From NCBI GenBank assembly GCA_039583875.1, contig CM077151.1, positions 26,096,208 through 26,160,207 of the forward strand: a stretch of DNA of 64,000 nt, given 5' to 3'. Under the pieces are notes generated by a model, which saw nothing but the letters and a program-made list of their open reading frames with translations, was not told the DNA's origin and made no database searches. Positions within the stretch are counted from its first letter, which is position 1. Every line of letters begins with the position of its first letter. This document shows, one piece after another, positions 32,523 to 43,969 of the stretch. Made by a program: the position numbers and the translations under genes. Origin of the DNA: Platanthera guangdongensis (Eukaryota; Streptophyta; Magnoliopsida; Asparagales; Orchidaceae).

Positions 32523-34486
32523 ATGGGTAAGAAAAAGGTTGAGGAGGGTGAGGGGCGCAGCCGCTGTGGGAAGAGGTTTACCGACCATGACTTCCCGCTC
32601 GGCAGGCTCCCCCAAGAAGATCACGATAGGTTTGCCCGCGAGTACCTGGGGGAAGGGGTCGAGTCGCGTCCCCCCAAAGTCGGCGAGTGCATCAATACCT
32701 ACTACCCGGGGGAACTCGCCTTCCCCGTCTCGCATTTCGAGGCGGGGTTGCGGCTGCCCCTTTGGCCTGAGGTGAAGCAGGTCTTCAAATACTTTGGTGT
32801 CGTCCCGGCACAGTTCAACCCTAACGCCATCTCGGTCTTGATCGCCTTCGTCTGCTATATGCGCCGGGAGCGCATCGAGTTCAGCTTGACGGCCTTCCGC
32901 AAGCTTTTCATCTACCATGCCAACGTCGATGGCGTCTCGTACTTTACTGGGCAGGGGCTTAAGGTATGCGAGACGCCCAACAAGAACCACCATTGGCTCA
33001 CTCGATTCGTCTTCATTCGGGGAGACCGTGCTGACTTCGGCGGCATCCCTCTCGCGCCGGTTTCTCCGCCAGAGAGTTTCTACGCCACCCCCCAAGTTAG
33101 TGGCCCAGAGAAGCTGCTGTGCGAGTACTTAGTCGGCAAGAATTTCGAGATCAACTTCTTGCGGCGAGGTCTCGACTCGCTTCTCCCAGTGCTCCCGGGC
33201 GAAGGTATTCTTATCTTATCGTTTCGTTCTTCTCTTCTCGCTGTTTGTCGTTTCGCTTCTCTACAACCCCTGCTTGCTTTTAGGTGAGCGAATTGTTCCA
33301 GCGCTTCCTCCTTACAAGAGCAACATCCACCCCGCAAAGGGTCTTGATCTCGCCAACGCAGCGGCAGAGGCGGCGAGAGAGTCCCTGGCGGCCATCCCGC
33401 CGAAGAGGCCCGGAGACGACACGGCCCCCTCTCGCTCCAGCCCTCCCAAAAAGAAGATGAAAAAGGCTGTAGTTATCTCTAAGGAAATGAAGAAAGCTCC
33501 CCAAGGGAGTCCTATTTCTATAGGGGAAACTCCACCGCCCCTCTCGCCTAGCCACCAGGCCGTCTCGCCTACTCGCGGGACGGCACTCCCTGATCAACCT
33601 GTCGCCGCCTCCAACCTGCCTGCTACGGGATCCAACCCGCGAGCTGTTGCTCCTGAACAGGCGGCTGCCCCCGCCTCTCATATGAATTACAACCTGGGTC
33701 CCGTGGTTTATGATGTCGTCGGCGACCCGGTTCTGTTGTGGGGGCGGGACGCCAACCGTGTGTCCATCTCCACCCTCCTTCCACCTTGGAAAGAGCAAGA
33801 GGTCCCTACCAGCCATGCCTTCGCCATAGGGTACGGCCTCTATGGCGGCCTTGACGCCGTTTCGCCTGAAAGCGAGTCCACCAAGGATCTTGTGCTAAAA
33901 ACTTCCCATCACCAAATGCGGGCCTTGGAGTTCTCGCACCGCTCCTCTCGCCGCCTCATTTACATCAATTCAAAGTGGAAGGCCAGCGAGGAGAACCTGG
34001 AGGCGGAGCGGGAGAAATCCATCGGGCTAGCGAGAAGGTTATCTGATGCCGAGTCCCTCCTCGCGAATGCCCAAGGCGGCGTGGTAAGCCATAACTTTTT
34101 CCTTGGGTCTTTTTCTTTTCCCATCATTCTTGGCTAATTGCTAAGTCGTCCCGCAGGATGCCGAGACGGCAGAACAACTGCGCTCGCGCGTGGCGGCTTT
34201 GGAGGAGGAGGTCCGGGTATTGACAGCTGAAAACGCGCGTCTTCAGGCTGATGCTGCGTCGTCGTCTCGCCGCGAGCCCTTCCGGACACCTCCGCCACAT
34301 TACTCTTACGAGGAAGTTGAGGAGCAGTGCCGAGACGCTGGTGTCCGTGCGGCAGAGCTGGTGCTGCAAATGATGAAGGATCTCGGGGTAGTGAAGGATG
34401 AATCCGAGACTGTGACTGCGAGCGACTTGGTCCCTGAGCTTTATAGCGAGGAGAGCGATGATTCTTCATCTGGCGAGGAGGACTGA
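32523..34486 (+). CDS. Antisense gene 2 of Tat1: 'putative gypsy-type transposon' family protein, three exons
   Basis: Exons 32523-33204, 33284-34083 and 34157-34486; introns of 79 and 73 bp with GT...AG ends, phases 1 and 0. The product is about 600 residues. The N-terminal domain (INTYYPGELAFPVSHFEAGL, RLPLWPEVKQVFKYF, QFNPNAISVLIAFVCYMRRE, NKNHHWLTRFVFIRGD) is of the kind annotated in plants as putative gypsy-type transposon (Pfam PF04195, from memory). Then come a basic KKKMKKA stretch that could be a nuclear signal, a Pro-rich linker, RVSISTLLPPW, and a C-terminal coiled coil with an acidic tail (EESDDSSSGEED). The start is the ATG aligned with the Tat2 homologue. Biochemical role unknown. 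Confidence 0.75.
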
Positions 34487-34959
34487 TGTGCTGCCTCCAA
34501 GATTTAGAATCACTCTCTTCTCCTTTCATTGTTGTAAAAACTTTAAACCACATTTTGTGGTATCTGCTAAGTGACGAGCGAGTGCTCATTTTTTGTTGTC
34601 TATATTTTTGTTGTCTCTTTTGTGACGTTAATCCCTGATTTGTTTTGGCCTGCGGGACGGTGCTACCGCTTCGTCTCGCCGCGTAACCTTTCTATATCTG
34701 CCTTTTTTATGTTCTACGCGAGACGGCTTCTCGACGCGCTTACGGCCGCGAGTTGACGCAACGCCTTGCTTTGCGAGTGTCCTTTCGCTAGCGGCGAGAC
34801 GGTGCTCAAAAATCACCCGCGGCGAGTGACGCCAGCTGCCTTACTCCACACCCCTTGTCCTTAGTTTATTTTTCGTTCCCTAGGACTAAGCTGAGTAATG
34901 TCGTTTAAGGAGACTTTCCCCCCATCTGCCAGAGTGAATTCACTGTCTTGTTAGTTCGA
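34487..34959 (+). other. 3' flank of antisense gene 2
   Basis: No ORF of note. Contains repeated tctcgcc/cgcgagacgg words, shared with the antisense genes and LTR, and leads into the tandem array. Confidence 0.5.
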
Positions 34960-35980
34960 TGCCGATGGAGATAGCTCGATCCAAACTCATCTCCCACAGG
35001 CGAGCCTTCGGACCTGCCAGCTAGATGAGAGCCTGCGCAGCCGGTCTACCTGGGGCCGAGCCGAGCTCGGGGTGCCGATGAAGATCTCAAACCAAAACCT
35101 ATCCCCCACAGGCGAGCCTTCGGACCTGCCAGCTAGATGAGAGCCTGCGCAGCGGGTCTACCTGGGGCCGAGCCGAGCTCGGGGTGCCGATGAACATCTC
35201 AAACCAAAACTTATCCCCCACAGGCGAGCCTTCGGACCTGCCAGCTAGATGAGAGCCTGCGCAGCGGGTCTACCTGGGGCCGAGCCGAGCTCGGGGTGCC
35301 GATGAAGATCTCAAACCAAAACCTATCCCCCACAGGCGAGCCTTCGGACCTGCCAGCTAGATGAGAGCCTGCGCAGCGGGTCAACCTGGGGCCGAGCCGA
35401 GCTCGGGGTACCGATGAAGATCTCAAACCAAAACCTATCCCCCACAGGCGAGCCTTCGGACCTGCCAGCTAGATGAGAGCCTGCGCAGCGGGTCTACCTG
35501 GGGCCGAGCCGAGCTCGGGGTGCCGATGAAGATCTCAAACCAAAACCTATCCCCCACAGGCGAGCCTTCGGACCTGCCAGCTAGATGAGAGCCTGCGCAG
35601 CGGGTCTACCTGGGGCCGAGCCGAGCTCGGGGTGCCGATGAAGATCTCAAACCAAAACCTATCCCCCACAGGCGAGCCTTCGGACCTGTCAGCTAGATGA
35701 GAGCCTGCGCAGCGGGTCTACCTGGGGCCGAGCCGAGCTCGGGGTGCCGATGAAGATCTCAAACCAAAACATATCCCCCACAGGCGAGCCTTCGGACCTG
35801 CCAGCTAGATGAGAGCCTGCGCAGCGGGTCTACCTGGGGCCGAGCCGAGCTCGGGGTGCCGATGAAGATCTCAAACCAAAACCTATCCCCCACAGGCGAG
35901 CCTTCGGACCTGCCAGCTAGATGAGAGCCTGCGCAGCGGGTCTACCTGGGGACGAGCCGAGCTCGGGGTGCCGATGAGGA
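34960..35980. repeat. Tandem array, nine copies of a 112-bp unit (Tat1)
   Basis: The word cgagccttcgg recurs at 35001, 35113, 35225, 35337, 35449, 35561, 35673, 35785 and 35897, exactly 112 bp apart; copies 2-9 are nearly identical and the first is more diverged at its left edge. Each unit contains cctgccagctagatgagag. A related core motif appears in the Tat2 array. Tandem repeats in the 3' region are typical of Tat/Ogre elements. Confidence 0.97.
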
Positions 35981-36087
35981 TACCTCTTCCTGTCATTAGG
36001 ACTTCACGACAAATAGTGAACAAGAAATAATTTGGGAAGTATATTATATTGATTATGCTTTGAGTACATATCTTCTGCTCTCCCTTC

Positions 36088-36963
36088 TCATGGGTAGAAG
36101 CGTTTTAAGTCATCCCCACTCCAGGAATGGTTTAACGTCCTACCCTCCACATCCTGGAGGTAGTAACCCCCCGCTTTCAACACTCTCTCTACAATATAAG
36201 GTCCCTCCCAATTTGGATTGAGCTTTCCCACCGGGGCGGACCTCCCTGCCGCATCAACCTTTTTTAGTACTCGGTCTCCTTCCGTGAATTGCTTTATCCT
36301 GATATGCTTGTCGAAGTGTTTTGCCATTCGACGCTTGATCTCTTCCTGTCTGATGGCTGCTTCGTCTCGCATCTCCTCTGCCAGGTCTAGTGAGAGGCGC
36401 ATGCCTTCCTCGTTTTCCATCCTCCATGTCTCGTCTCCATCACCTGCAGCCGCAACTCGTGGGGATCGGACCTCGAACTCCACCGGTAGTACCGCCTCAC
36501 ATCCATGGGAAAGCTTGAAAGGGGTCTCGCCAGTGGCCGTGTTCGGGGTTGTTCTCAGAGCCCACAGGACCGAGGGGAGCTGCTCTACCCAATTCCCTCT
36601 CAGATTCTCGACCTTCTTCTTTAGCAAGTTAACGATAATCTTGTTTGCCGCCTCCACCTGACCGTTGCTCCTGGGGTGGTGGACGGAGGCAAACCTGAGG
36701 TCGATGCCCAGCTGAGTGCAGAAGCTGATGAACTCTTCACTAGCAAACTGGGGGCTGTTATCCGTGACGATGGCCTGAGGCAGCCCGTGCCTGCAGATGA
36801 TCTCCCCCCAGACGAAGTTCCTGATGACTTGGGAGGTCACCTTTGCTAGCGCCTTAACCTCCAGCCACTTGGAGAAGTAATCTATCATAACCAGGAGAAA
36901 TCTTCTTTGTCCACTAGCTGGGGGGAAAGGCCCAACTAAATCCATCCCCCAAATGGCGAAGGG
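36088..36963 (-). pseudogene. Integrase core and C-terminus, Tat1
   Basis: Same frame as the pol ORF just upstream, from which it is cut by one TGA (36964-36966). Of the 285 residues from Met 36945, D2 (MDLVGPFPP), D62 (IVTDNSPQF) and E98 (SNGQVEAAN) form an intact D-D-35-E triad. Also visible are NTATGETPFKLSHGCEAVLP and the C-terminal GKLNPNWEGPYIV ... LNHSWSGDDLKRFYP typical of Tat elements. Apart from the preceding stop the domain looks undamaged. Confidence 0.9.
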
Positions 36964-39900
36964 TCATGGTGTTGTAATGCTCCGGAGCCTTTGAGCCGGC
37001 AAGAGCTGGAGGGGGGCGTAGAGCTGGCATTTTCGGCATTTCCTTGCAAACTCTGTCGCGTCCTTCCTCAGGGTGGGCCAGAAGTACCCCTGTCTGACCA
37101 CCCTTGCCTCCAACGTCCTCCCTCCGGAATGACTACCACATTCCCCGGAGTGCACCTCCTCCAGAATGTGTCTGGTCTCCTCCTCCGTCACGCATCGAGC
37201 TAGGAGACCCGAAAGCATCCTCCGGTGTAGCCCTCCTTCATGCATGAGATAATGAGCCGTCTTATGGCGAAAGTTTCTTGCCTCCTTGACCCCCTCAGGG
37301 AGGGTTCCTGTCAGAAAGAAGGTAACAAAAGGATCTACCCACGAGGGCCGCCGATCCACTTCCATTAGCTTCCCCTCTTCGATCACTGGATGGAATAAAT
37401 CAGTCAGGGCACCCCCTTCCCAAGGTCCGAACTTAGCCAATCGATCGGCAGCAGCGTTCTCTTCTCTGGGGACGTGCTGGATGGAGAACGTCCGGAACTC
37501 CCCGATGATTGTCCTCACCCTGGACAAATATTTCACCAGGGTGGGCTCCCGAGCCTCGAATTCTCCACGTATCTGAGATGCCACCACCAATGAATCTGTG
37601 AAAACCTCAACGTCCTTAATCTCGAGCTCCTTAGCCAAGCGAAGGCCGCCTATCACTGCCTCGTATTCTGCTTGGTTGTTGGTTGTGGGGAAATGCAAGG
37701 CGACTGCTTGTTTTATGGTTACCCCCTGAGGACTTGTTAGTACCACCCCTGCTCCAAGGGAGTGCTTTCCCGAGGCCCCGTCGACCATTATCTTCCATGC
37801 TTCCGGTGGCCGCGGCTCCTCGGCCCCGACCTCCGCGACGTAGTCTGCCAAGAAGTCGGTCACCACCTGTGCCTTAATGGAGAGCCTTGGTACGAACGAA
37901 ATGTTGAATTCACTCAACTCGATAGACCACTTGGCCAGCCTACCCGAGTGCTCTACTCCTTCAAAAATCTTTCGGAGAGGATGGTCCGTCACCACCCTAA
38001 TCGAATGTGCTTGGAAATATGGTCGGAGCTTCCTGTTTGAAACAATCAAGGCGTATGCCAGCTTTTCTAGGATAGGGTAACGAAGCTCCGCCTTCCTTAG
38101 GATCCTGCTATCATAATAAATGAGCAGCTGCTTTTTTCCCTCTTCTCTGACTAGGACGGAGCTCACCGCCTCTACTCCCACTCCTAGGTACAAGGTCAGG
38201 TCTTCCCCCTCTTTTGGGCTTTGAAGCAGAGGAGCCAGGGAGAGTTGCTCCTTCAGCTTTTGAAAAGCTTCTTCGCACTCCGTGGTCCATTCAAATCTCT
38301 GATTCCCCCGTAGCACTTTAAAGAAAGGTGAGCACTTCTCTCCTGACCTGGAGAGGAATCTGCTAAGGCCGGCCAGCTTTCCTGTCAAGCGCTGCACCTC
38401 CTTAGCGTTTCGCGGTGATTCTAGCTCCAGAATGGCTTTTACTTTATCGGGATTAGGTTCTACCCCTACCGGGGTCAGAAGGTGCCCAAGGAATTTCCCA
38501 CGACTTGCCCCGAAAACACATTTTAAGGGGTTCAACCTCATTTTGAACTTTCTCAAGGTGGCGAACGTCTCCTCCAGATCCTGGAGATGCGAGTTCACTC
38601 TCTTGCTCTTTACCATGAGATCATCAACGTAGACTTCTAGGTTCCGACCCCTCTGGCCCTGGAAAACTCGATCCATCATCCGTTGGTATGTCGCTCCCGC
38701 GTTCTTTAACCCAAAGGGCATCATGTTATAACTAAAGCATCCTTCCCTTGTGATGAAGGAGACGTCCTTGACGTCAGGAGGGTGCATCCGGATCTGATGG
38801 TAACCTGAAAAAGCATCCAGAAAACTCATAATAGAAAAACCGACGGCTGAATCAACCAGCGCGTCGATTCGTGGCAGGGGGTAGCAATCCTTAGGGCATG
38901 ATTTATTTAATAAAGAAAAGTCGATACACATTCTCCATTTTCCTCCCCCCTTCTTCACCATTACTATATTGGAGATCCAGCCTGGATACTGGATCTCTGA
39001 GATGAAGCCCGCCTCCAGGAGCTTCTTGACCTCCTCGCGAATGGGCTCCTCCAGCTTGGTGGCGATGGCTTTCATCTTCTGACGTATGGGGCGAGTGCGG
39101 GGGTCCAGATTTAGGCGGTGGCAGGCTATGTCCGCATCGATGCCCGGCATGTCTGCCGCACTCCAAGCGAAGACGTCGACGTTGTTCTGAATGCAGGCCC
39201 GCATCCGCTCCTGGTCTTCGGGGCTCAAGCCCCCGCTGATCCGCACCCTTTGTACCTGCCCCTGGCTGGTGTGGACCTCCATCTCTACCACTTCCTCGGC
39301 TACCTCCAGCCGCGACTGCTCCCAGTCGTTCCTTGCTTCTTCTTCCTGCTCTGGCTCTTCCTCCCCTCCTGCTCTCTCAACTTCTGTCATCTCGTCCTGC
39401 TGCATCTCAATTTCCATCCCCCCTCGGGCTTCCTCCTCAGCCCCTTCTCCTCCCACTTCCTCCTGCCTTCCCTTCTGTGGCTCCAACTCCCCGCTCCTCC
39501 GAACCTCCTGCACACCTCTTCTCTGCTCCCCCTCAATCTTCATGGCCCCCTCCGGGCTCTCTTGCTGCTGCTCGGCCTCCACACCCCCCTGGGCCTCCTG
39601 CACATCTCTTCCTTGCTGCTTCTCAGTTTCCTCTCCCCCGACTTCCTCTTCGGTTCCTTCTCTCGTTTCCTCTGGGCTCACCTCCTTTTCCCCGACTGCT
39701 TCTTCATGCGATGCTATCTCTTTTTCCAACCTCTCTGCTTCTGTCATCCAAGATATGGTGTTGACCGCTGTGACGTAGCACTGTCTTGCCACTTTTGGAT
39801 CCCCCCTGACCCTGACCTGCACCCCTCCATTGTTAAACTTGAGACATTGATGGAAAGAGGAGGGGACGCAGCGAAAGGCGATGATGAGGGGACGCCCAAA

Positions 39901-40356
39901 GATGACGCTGTAGCTGCTCGGGGCGTCTACAATCACGAACCGGCAGTTCCGTGACACGCCCCCCAACCTCACGTGCAGCCCTACTCCTCCTTCCACTTCC
40001 TTTCTCTCCCCGGAGAATCCGAACAACGGTCCATCCGAGGCCAAGATCCTTTTGGTTTTCACCTGCATCTCATCGAAGGCCCTCTTAAAAATCACATTTA
40101 CGGAGCTCTCATTATCCACCAGGATCTTGGAGACCGTAAAGTTTTCTACCGCTGTCTGGATCACCAAGGCGTCGCAGAACGGGTCATCATACTTTGGCAT
40201 ATCCTCTGAAGAGAAGGTAATTTTTTCTAGCGGGGGTGGGGTTTGGGAGGTTGAGGTTACCCCCTTCCGGAACATGGTCTGGAGGCTCCCCTTCCGGGTG
40301 GCCTCGATCCCAATCCCCCCATGGATGGCCCCGATTCCCCCCCCGGGTTCCCACAT
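36964..40356 (-). pseudogene. Pol of Tat1: protease, RT, RNase H, second RNase H, integrase N-terminus
   Basis: A 1130-codon open frame. Protease motif SKILVDNESSVNVIF (residues 77-90) has Asn-Glu where Asp is normally followed by Asn-Gly. Residues 205-365 are an acidic Glu/Gln/Gly-rich linker. RT runs about 430-700, with LLNKSCPKDCYPLPRID and catalytic YVDD at 576-579. A degenerate first RNase H (about 720-840) is followed by a second, well-conserved RNase H (855-980) with MVDGA (D859), NQAEYEA (E898), FTDS (D921) and AAADRLA (D971). An HHCC-type zinc finger (CRKCQ) sits near the end, then TGA at 36964. The frame is offset from gag and overlaps it by about 170 bp. Confidence 0.92.
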
Positions 40357-41863
40357 CCACCCGGTCCTCGCACCTATCCTCCGCTTCCCCTTGCTGCACT
40401 TCCACGATCCTTATCGGCGGATCCTGCCTCCTCAATCCTCTGGCCTCTCTCATCTCCAAGAACTCTGGGCACGTGGTTGTTGCGTGACCTCCCTCCTGAT
40501 GGAAGTCACAGAAAGGCAACGTCACCCCACCCCTTCTTCCTTCTCCTCTTCCTCTCCTTCCTCCTCCTCGAGCTCCTCTTCCTCGACCGATCCCCATTGC
40601 CTCATGCTGATGCTGAAAACGATCCCTCACTCCCTGTCTCCATGCCGGTTGATCGAACCTCCTTGGATCCCGGAAGTTATCTCTTCCCTGGAAGCCTCCT
40701 CCTAACTCCTGGGGGCGACCCTCATGAGGCCTCCAACCTATCCGGTTGTTCGGCTCTCGGGCCCCCCGGTGATTCTGTCCTTGGTGTCCCTGGCCTCGGG
40801 GCTCCTCCCTCCTTCTCTCTTCTCTCTGCTCCCTCTGCTCCTTTTGCTCCTTTTGCTTTCCTGCTCCTGTTTCCTTTGCGTCGTCCTCCGCCAACCTGGC
40901 TAACCTCCTTGCAAACGCCGGATTGGCCCTCTCAAAATCCGTCTCCTTCGCCGCCCTCTCCATAAGCTCCTCAAAAGAGAGGGGGGGCACCCTTTTCAAC
41001 TCCATGCTAAAGAAGTCTGGCCTCAGTCCCAGGGTGAATGCAAGCATCAGCGTATACCCAGGGACCTCCTGGACCTGGAGGATATCCTCCTGAAACCGAT
41101 CCACGTAGTGTCCCAACATTTCATCCTGGCTCTGCCTTACCGAGAACAAGCACTCCGCCTCCTTCTTACGCTTCTTCGATGTTGAAAACCTCAATAAGAA
41201 ACCCCTCCGCAGATCCTCGAAACAATAGATCGATCTCGTCGGTAACTGATGGAACCAGTCTCGCGCCTTCTCCTTCAAGGTGATGGCAAACAGTCGACAC
41301 TTAAACGCATCCGTCATCTGTCTTATCGAAACCACGTCTTCAAACCACTGCACATGTTGTACAGGATCATCCTTCCCCGAGTAGTAGGACATGTCGGGCT
41401 CCCGGAACCCTTCCGGCACCGGAGCCGAGATGACGAGCTCACTGAACGGGCTCTCGCCGACTGCTTGCCGAGAGGGCACGTCTCGCGGCCTCGGCTGGCT
41501 GGCCTGGTCTGCGAGACCGTGCCCAGGGAAGAGCTCTCACACAGCTGCCTCCTTCTCGCCGTCTTCTGCAGGGATCTCCTTCCCGGGACGCTGGCCTGGG
41601 AAGAGCTCTCGCGCCGCCACGTCCCTCTCGCCGGCCTCCGCGGGGACCTCCTTCCCCGGGTGCTGACCAGGGGCGTTCTCGCCTAAGAGCGGGACCACCT
41701 CGATCGGGACCTGAGGCGTCGCCCACTCGCTCCTTGCCGAGAAGGCCAAGCTTATGGTTTGCATGACCTCTCGCCTGAAGTCCTCCAGCATTTTCCTCGT
41801 CGCCTCTTCTACCTGGGAGGGGGAACCTCCAGAATCAGATCCTTCTCCTTCACCTCCTGCCAT
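40187..41863 (-). pseudogene. Gag of Tat1
   Basis: The ATG at 41863 opens a frame that reaches 40187 except for one TGA at 41537-41539. N-terminal part: acidic start and a repeated ELFPGQRPGKE-type segment. Gag core: YYSGKDDPVQHVQWFEDVV, MTDAFKCRLFAITLKEKARDWF, FSVRQSQDEMLGHYVDRF. The C-terminal half has a Lys/Glu/Arg-rich helix, Arg/Gly-rich stretches, and a CDFHQEGGHATTTC zinc-finger-like motif typical of Tat Gag. Roughly 558 codons in total. The nonsense codon lies in one copy of an internal repeat whose other copy has Arg (CGN type), consistent with a C-to-T change. Confidence 0.88.
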
Positions 41864-41902
41864 AGGACCAAACTCAAACTTTTCTTGAACCGGCTACTTC
41901 CA

Positions 41903-41920
41903 CGCTCACCGCACCAGAAC
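41903..41920 (-). other. Primer binding site region of Tat1
   Basis: Directly inside the 5' LTR, minus strand: TTC then TGGTGCGGTGAGCGTGG-like sequence. It starts TGG as expected of a tRNA complement; I cannot assign the tRNA with confidence. Confidence 0.55.
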
Positions 41921-42660
41921 TGTTGAAGCCAAAAATTAACTTCGACAAATGTTCGCAAAATAGGGGCGTAGCCGGCACCTACTTGGCCTAAGCTCCGACC
42001 TCCGACTGGTCGTGAAGGACTAAGAAAAACTGGCCCAAAGCCGCAGCAGGGAGGTCCCACCGCTTACCCGGAAGGTCACAGAGAGCTTCCCCTCCAAAGC
42101 CAAAAGCTGGGCTTGGAGTTCCTTAGAAGACAGTGTCGATGATTCCCCTTAGGAGTCTTGAAAAAGTCCCTTCTGAAGAACCCCTATGGGCTTATTTATA
42201 GATTTCAGAATCTGAATTGTCAATAACAAAACTGCACCGGTCTGAAATTACCGGGGTACCCTTGGCTGGGTCTGCCAACAGCCAAACTCCGCTGTTCTGA
42301 GGAGCTATATGCAGTCCACTAAGGGTAAGAGGGTAAAAATACCCGGGGTAGAAGAGTAAAAACCTCTGTTTGGCAGGGGAGTATAAAAAAGGTCTCTTCT
42401 CGCCCTGGCGAGTGGAAAAGCACCTGCCGGCGAGAGGGACCCCTCTGCCCGTCTCGCCGGCGCCTCTCGCCCTTTTGCTGCGAGATCTTCTCGCTGCTGG
42501 AGGCTCTCTCGCCTCTGGGGACCCTCTCGCCTCTGGGTGGGGTATCTCGCCCATTGGAGAGTCAATCGTCTCGCCGCTTGCGAGTGGGCCCCCCTGGTCC
42601 CATTTGCCCATCTTGACCTATTTGCTTCTTGAGGGCTCTTTGCGAGCCCGAGGTTGTACA
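41921..42660 (-). repeat. 5' LTR of Tat1
   Basis: 740 bp, colinear with 30172-30911. Differences are nearly all single-base transitions. The sense-strand TATAAATA lies near 42190-42205 (plus ttatttata). Confidence 0.92.
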
Positions 42661-43030
42661 ATATCATATAAGTGTTGAAGATTGTTGTGCCCCGAGTAAA
42701 AGGAGTGGAGCTCCTCCCACATTGCCTTGGTCGTGTCATGATACATGTCATCCTGTAGGGCTCGGTGTCCATAAAGTTGAGGAGCCAAGACTGGACCCGA
42801 CCATCATCACGAAGCCAGTCATCGGAGGGAGCAACGGGGGTAGCACGAGTCTAGTGGTGGAGAAGACCCTTCGTCTGCAGAACACGACGAACAGAGTGAA
42901 CCCATTCGACGAAATTGCGTTTCCCAGTCAAAGAGATGGTAGTAATCTGAAGCTCATCACGGAGTTCAGAAGTCGTAGTAGCCGCACGGGCTGGCGGAGC
43001 AGAAGTAGCAGCGGATGCATCGGAAGCCAT
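42661..43030 (-). pseudogene. Gag, upstream half, Copia-1
   Basis: The ATG at 43030 starts MASDASAATSAPPARA, then ELRDELQITTISLTGKRNF and VEWVHSVRRVLQTKGLLHH, a typical Copia Gag opening. One frameshift near 42775 precedes the insertion point of Tat1 at 42661, after which Gag resumes at 30171. Confidence 0.82.
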
Positions 43031-43969
43031 GCGACTAACAGAGGAGGTCGGGCTTCTAGAAGATAAATCGGGCGGCTAGCAGAAGAGGTCGGGCGGTCAG
43101 CAGGGTTTGGACCGGGAGGCAAGCAGGAGAAGCCGGGCGGCTTGTCAAAAGTCGGGCGGCTTGGTAGAGAAGTCGGCAGAGGGAGTAGTCGCACGGTCAC
43201 GGCAGACACACCAGCGACAAGGAAAGTTGCGACCAGGATGCGGCTAAGAGAAGAGGAGAGGTCGTTAGCGACAAGACAGGTCGCAGCGACTAGCAGAAAG
43301 CGGGTAGAGAAGTCTGCACGGTCAAGGTAAATCTACCAGCGACAACGAAAGTCGCGACCAAGATGCGACTAAGGGAAGAGGAGAGACCACTAGCGACAGG
43401 ACAAGTCGTAGCGACTAGTGGGGAGGAGGGTAGAAGAGGAGTCCGCACGGTCATGGTGAGTCCACGAGCGGCAAGGAAAGACGTCGTGACCTAGATGCGG
43501 ACTGAAACGAGAAAGAGAAAAGAGGAGGAACCCGCGGAGACTTGAGAGAGGTTGCGCCAAGCGGGAAGGTAGAGGTCGTGCGGAGAGCAAGGGGTAGAGG
43601 CCGCGCGGATAGCAAGATAGAGAGGCCGCGCGGATAGCAAGGGAGTCCGGACGGGCAGGGAAAGAAGCAAAAGAAGGTGGACCCCACGTGTGAGAAAAGT
43701 TTATAAAAGAGAGAGAATGTGGAGGAGGAGGAGGCAAGGAGGCCACAACAGAAGTAGAGATAAGGGGACAGCGGCTAGAGAAAGACAGGTCGCTCGATAC
43801 TGCGGCTAAGCAAGAGAAGGGACAGGACGCACGGTCAGCCGGGAGACCAGGCGGTCTGCAAACATACAGACCGGCTAATCGAGCTCGAGCGGTTAGGAAA
43901 GATGAGACAGCGAGTATCCGCGAACAGAAAACCGAACAACCAAGGAGGAGACCGGTCCTTTTGATACCA
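43031..43969 (-). other. 5' untranslated leader of Copia-1 with 127-bp tandem repeats and PBS
   Basis: Between LTR and gag. The word cacggtca recurs at 43192, 43317 and 43446, marking about three diverged units of 125-129 bp. The PBS (minus TGGTATCAAAAGG, 43956-43969) adjoins the LTR and deviates slightly from the initiator-Met consensus. Confidence 0.75.

Larger units (their letters stand above)
30172..42660 (-). mobile_element. Tat-lineage Ty3/Gypsy retrotransposon with antisense genes (Tat1)
   Basis: LTRs are 740 bp each, 30172-30911 and 41921-42660, with about 17 differences by eye (about 2%). TSD ATATC is perfect (30167-30171 and 42661-42665). The minus strand holds gag, then pol with protease, RT, two RNase H domains and integrase. 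Between pol and the 3' LTR lie a 9-copy tandem repeat and two spliced genes in the opposite orientation. A dual RNase H, a long 3' region, tandem repeats and antisense ORFs are known traits of Tat/Ogre-type elements. Only one nonsense codon in gag, one in pol and a gag/pol frame offset are evident, so this is a young insertion inside Copia-1. Confidence 0.93.

Noticed and set aside
32363..32530. ATG at 32363 as start of antisense gene 2
   Set aside because: Its frame stops at 32530, it overlaps the TATA box, and the Tat2 homologue aligns with the ATG at 32523.
34960..35980. Regular repeats considered as a CRISPR-like array
   Set aside because: Contiguous 112-bp units without unique spacers, inside a plant retrotransposon.
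39118..39954. Long plus-strand ORFs of 278, 195 and 143 codons
   Set aside because: Mirror images of the Glu/Gln-rich linker and protease region of Tat1 pol on the minus strand; composition (Leu/Pro/Ser runs) is the complement of a purine-rich coding strand.
40052..40965. Plus-strand ORFs of over 200 codons
   Set aside because: Shadows of the Tat1 gag Arg/Gly/Glu-rich C-terminus.
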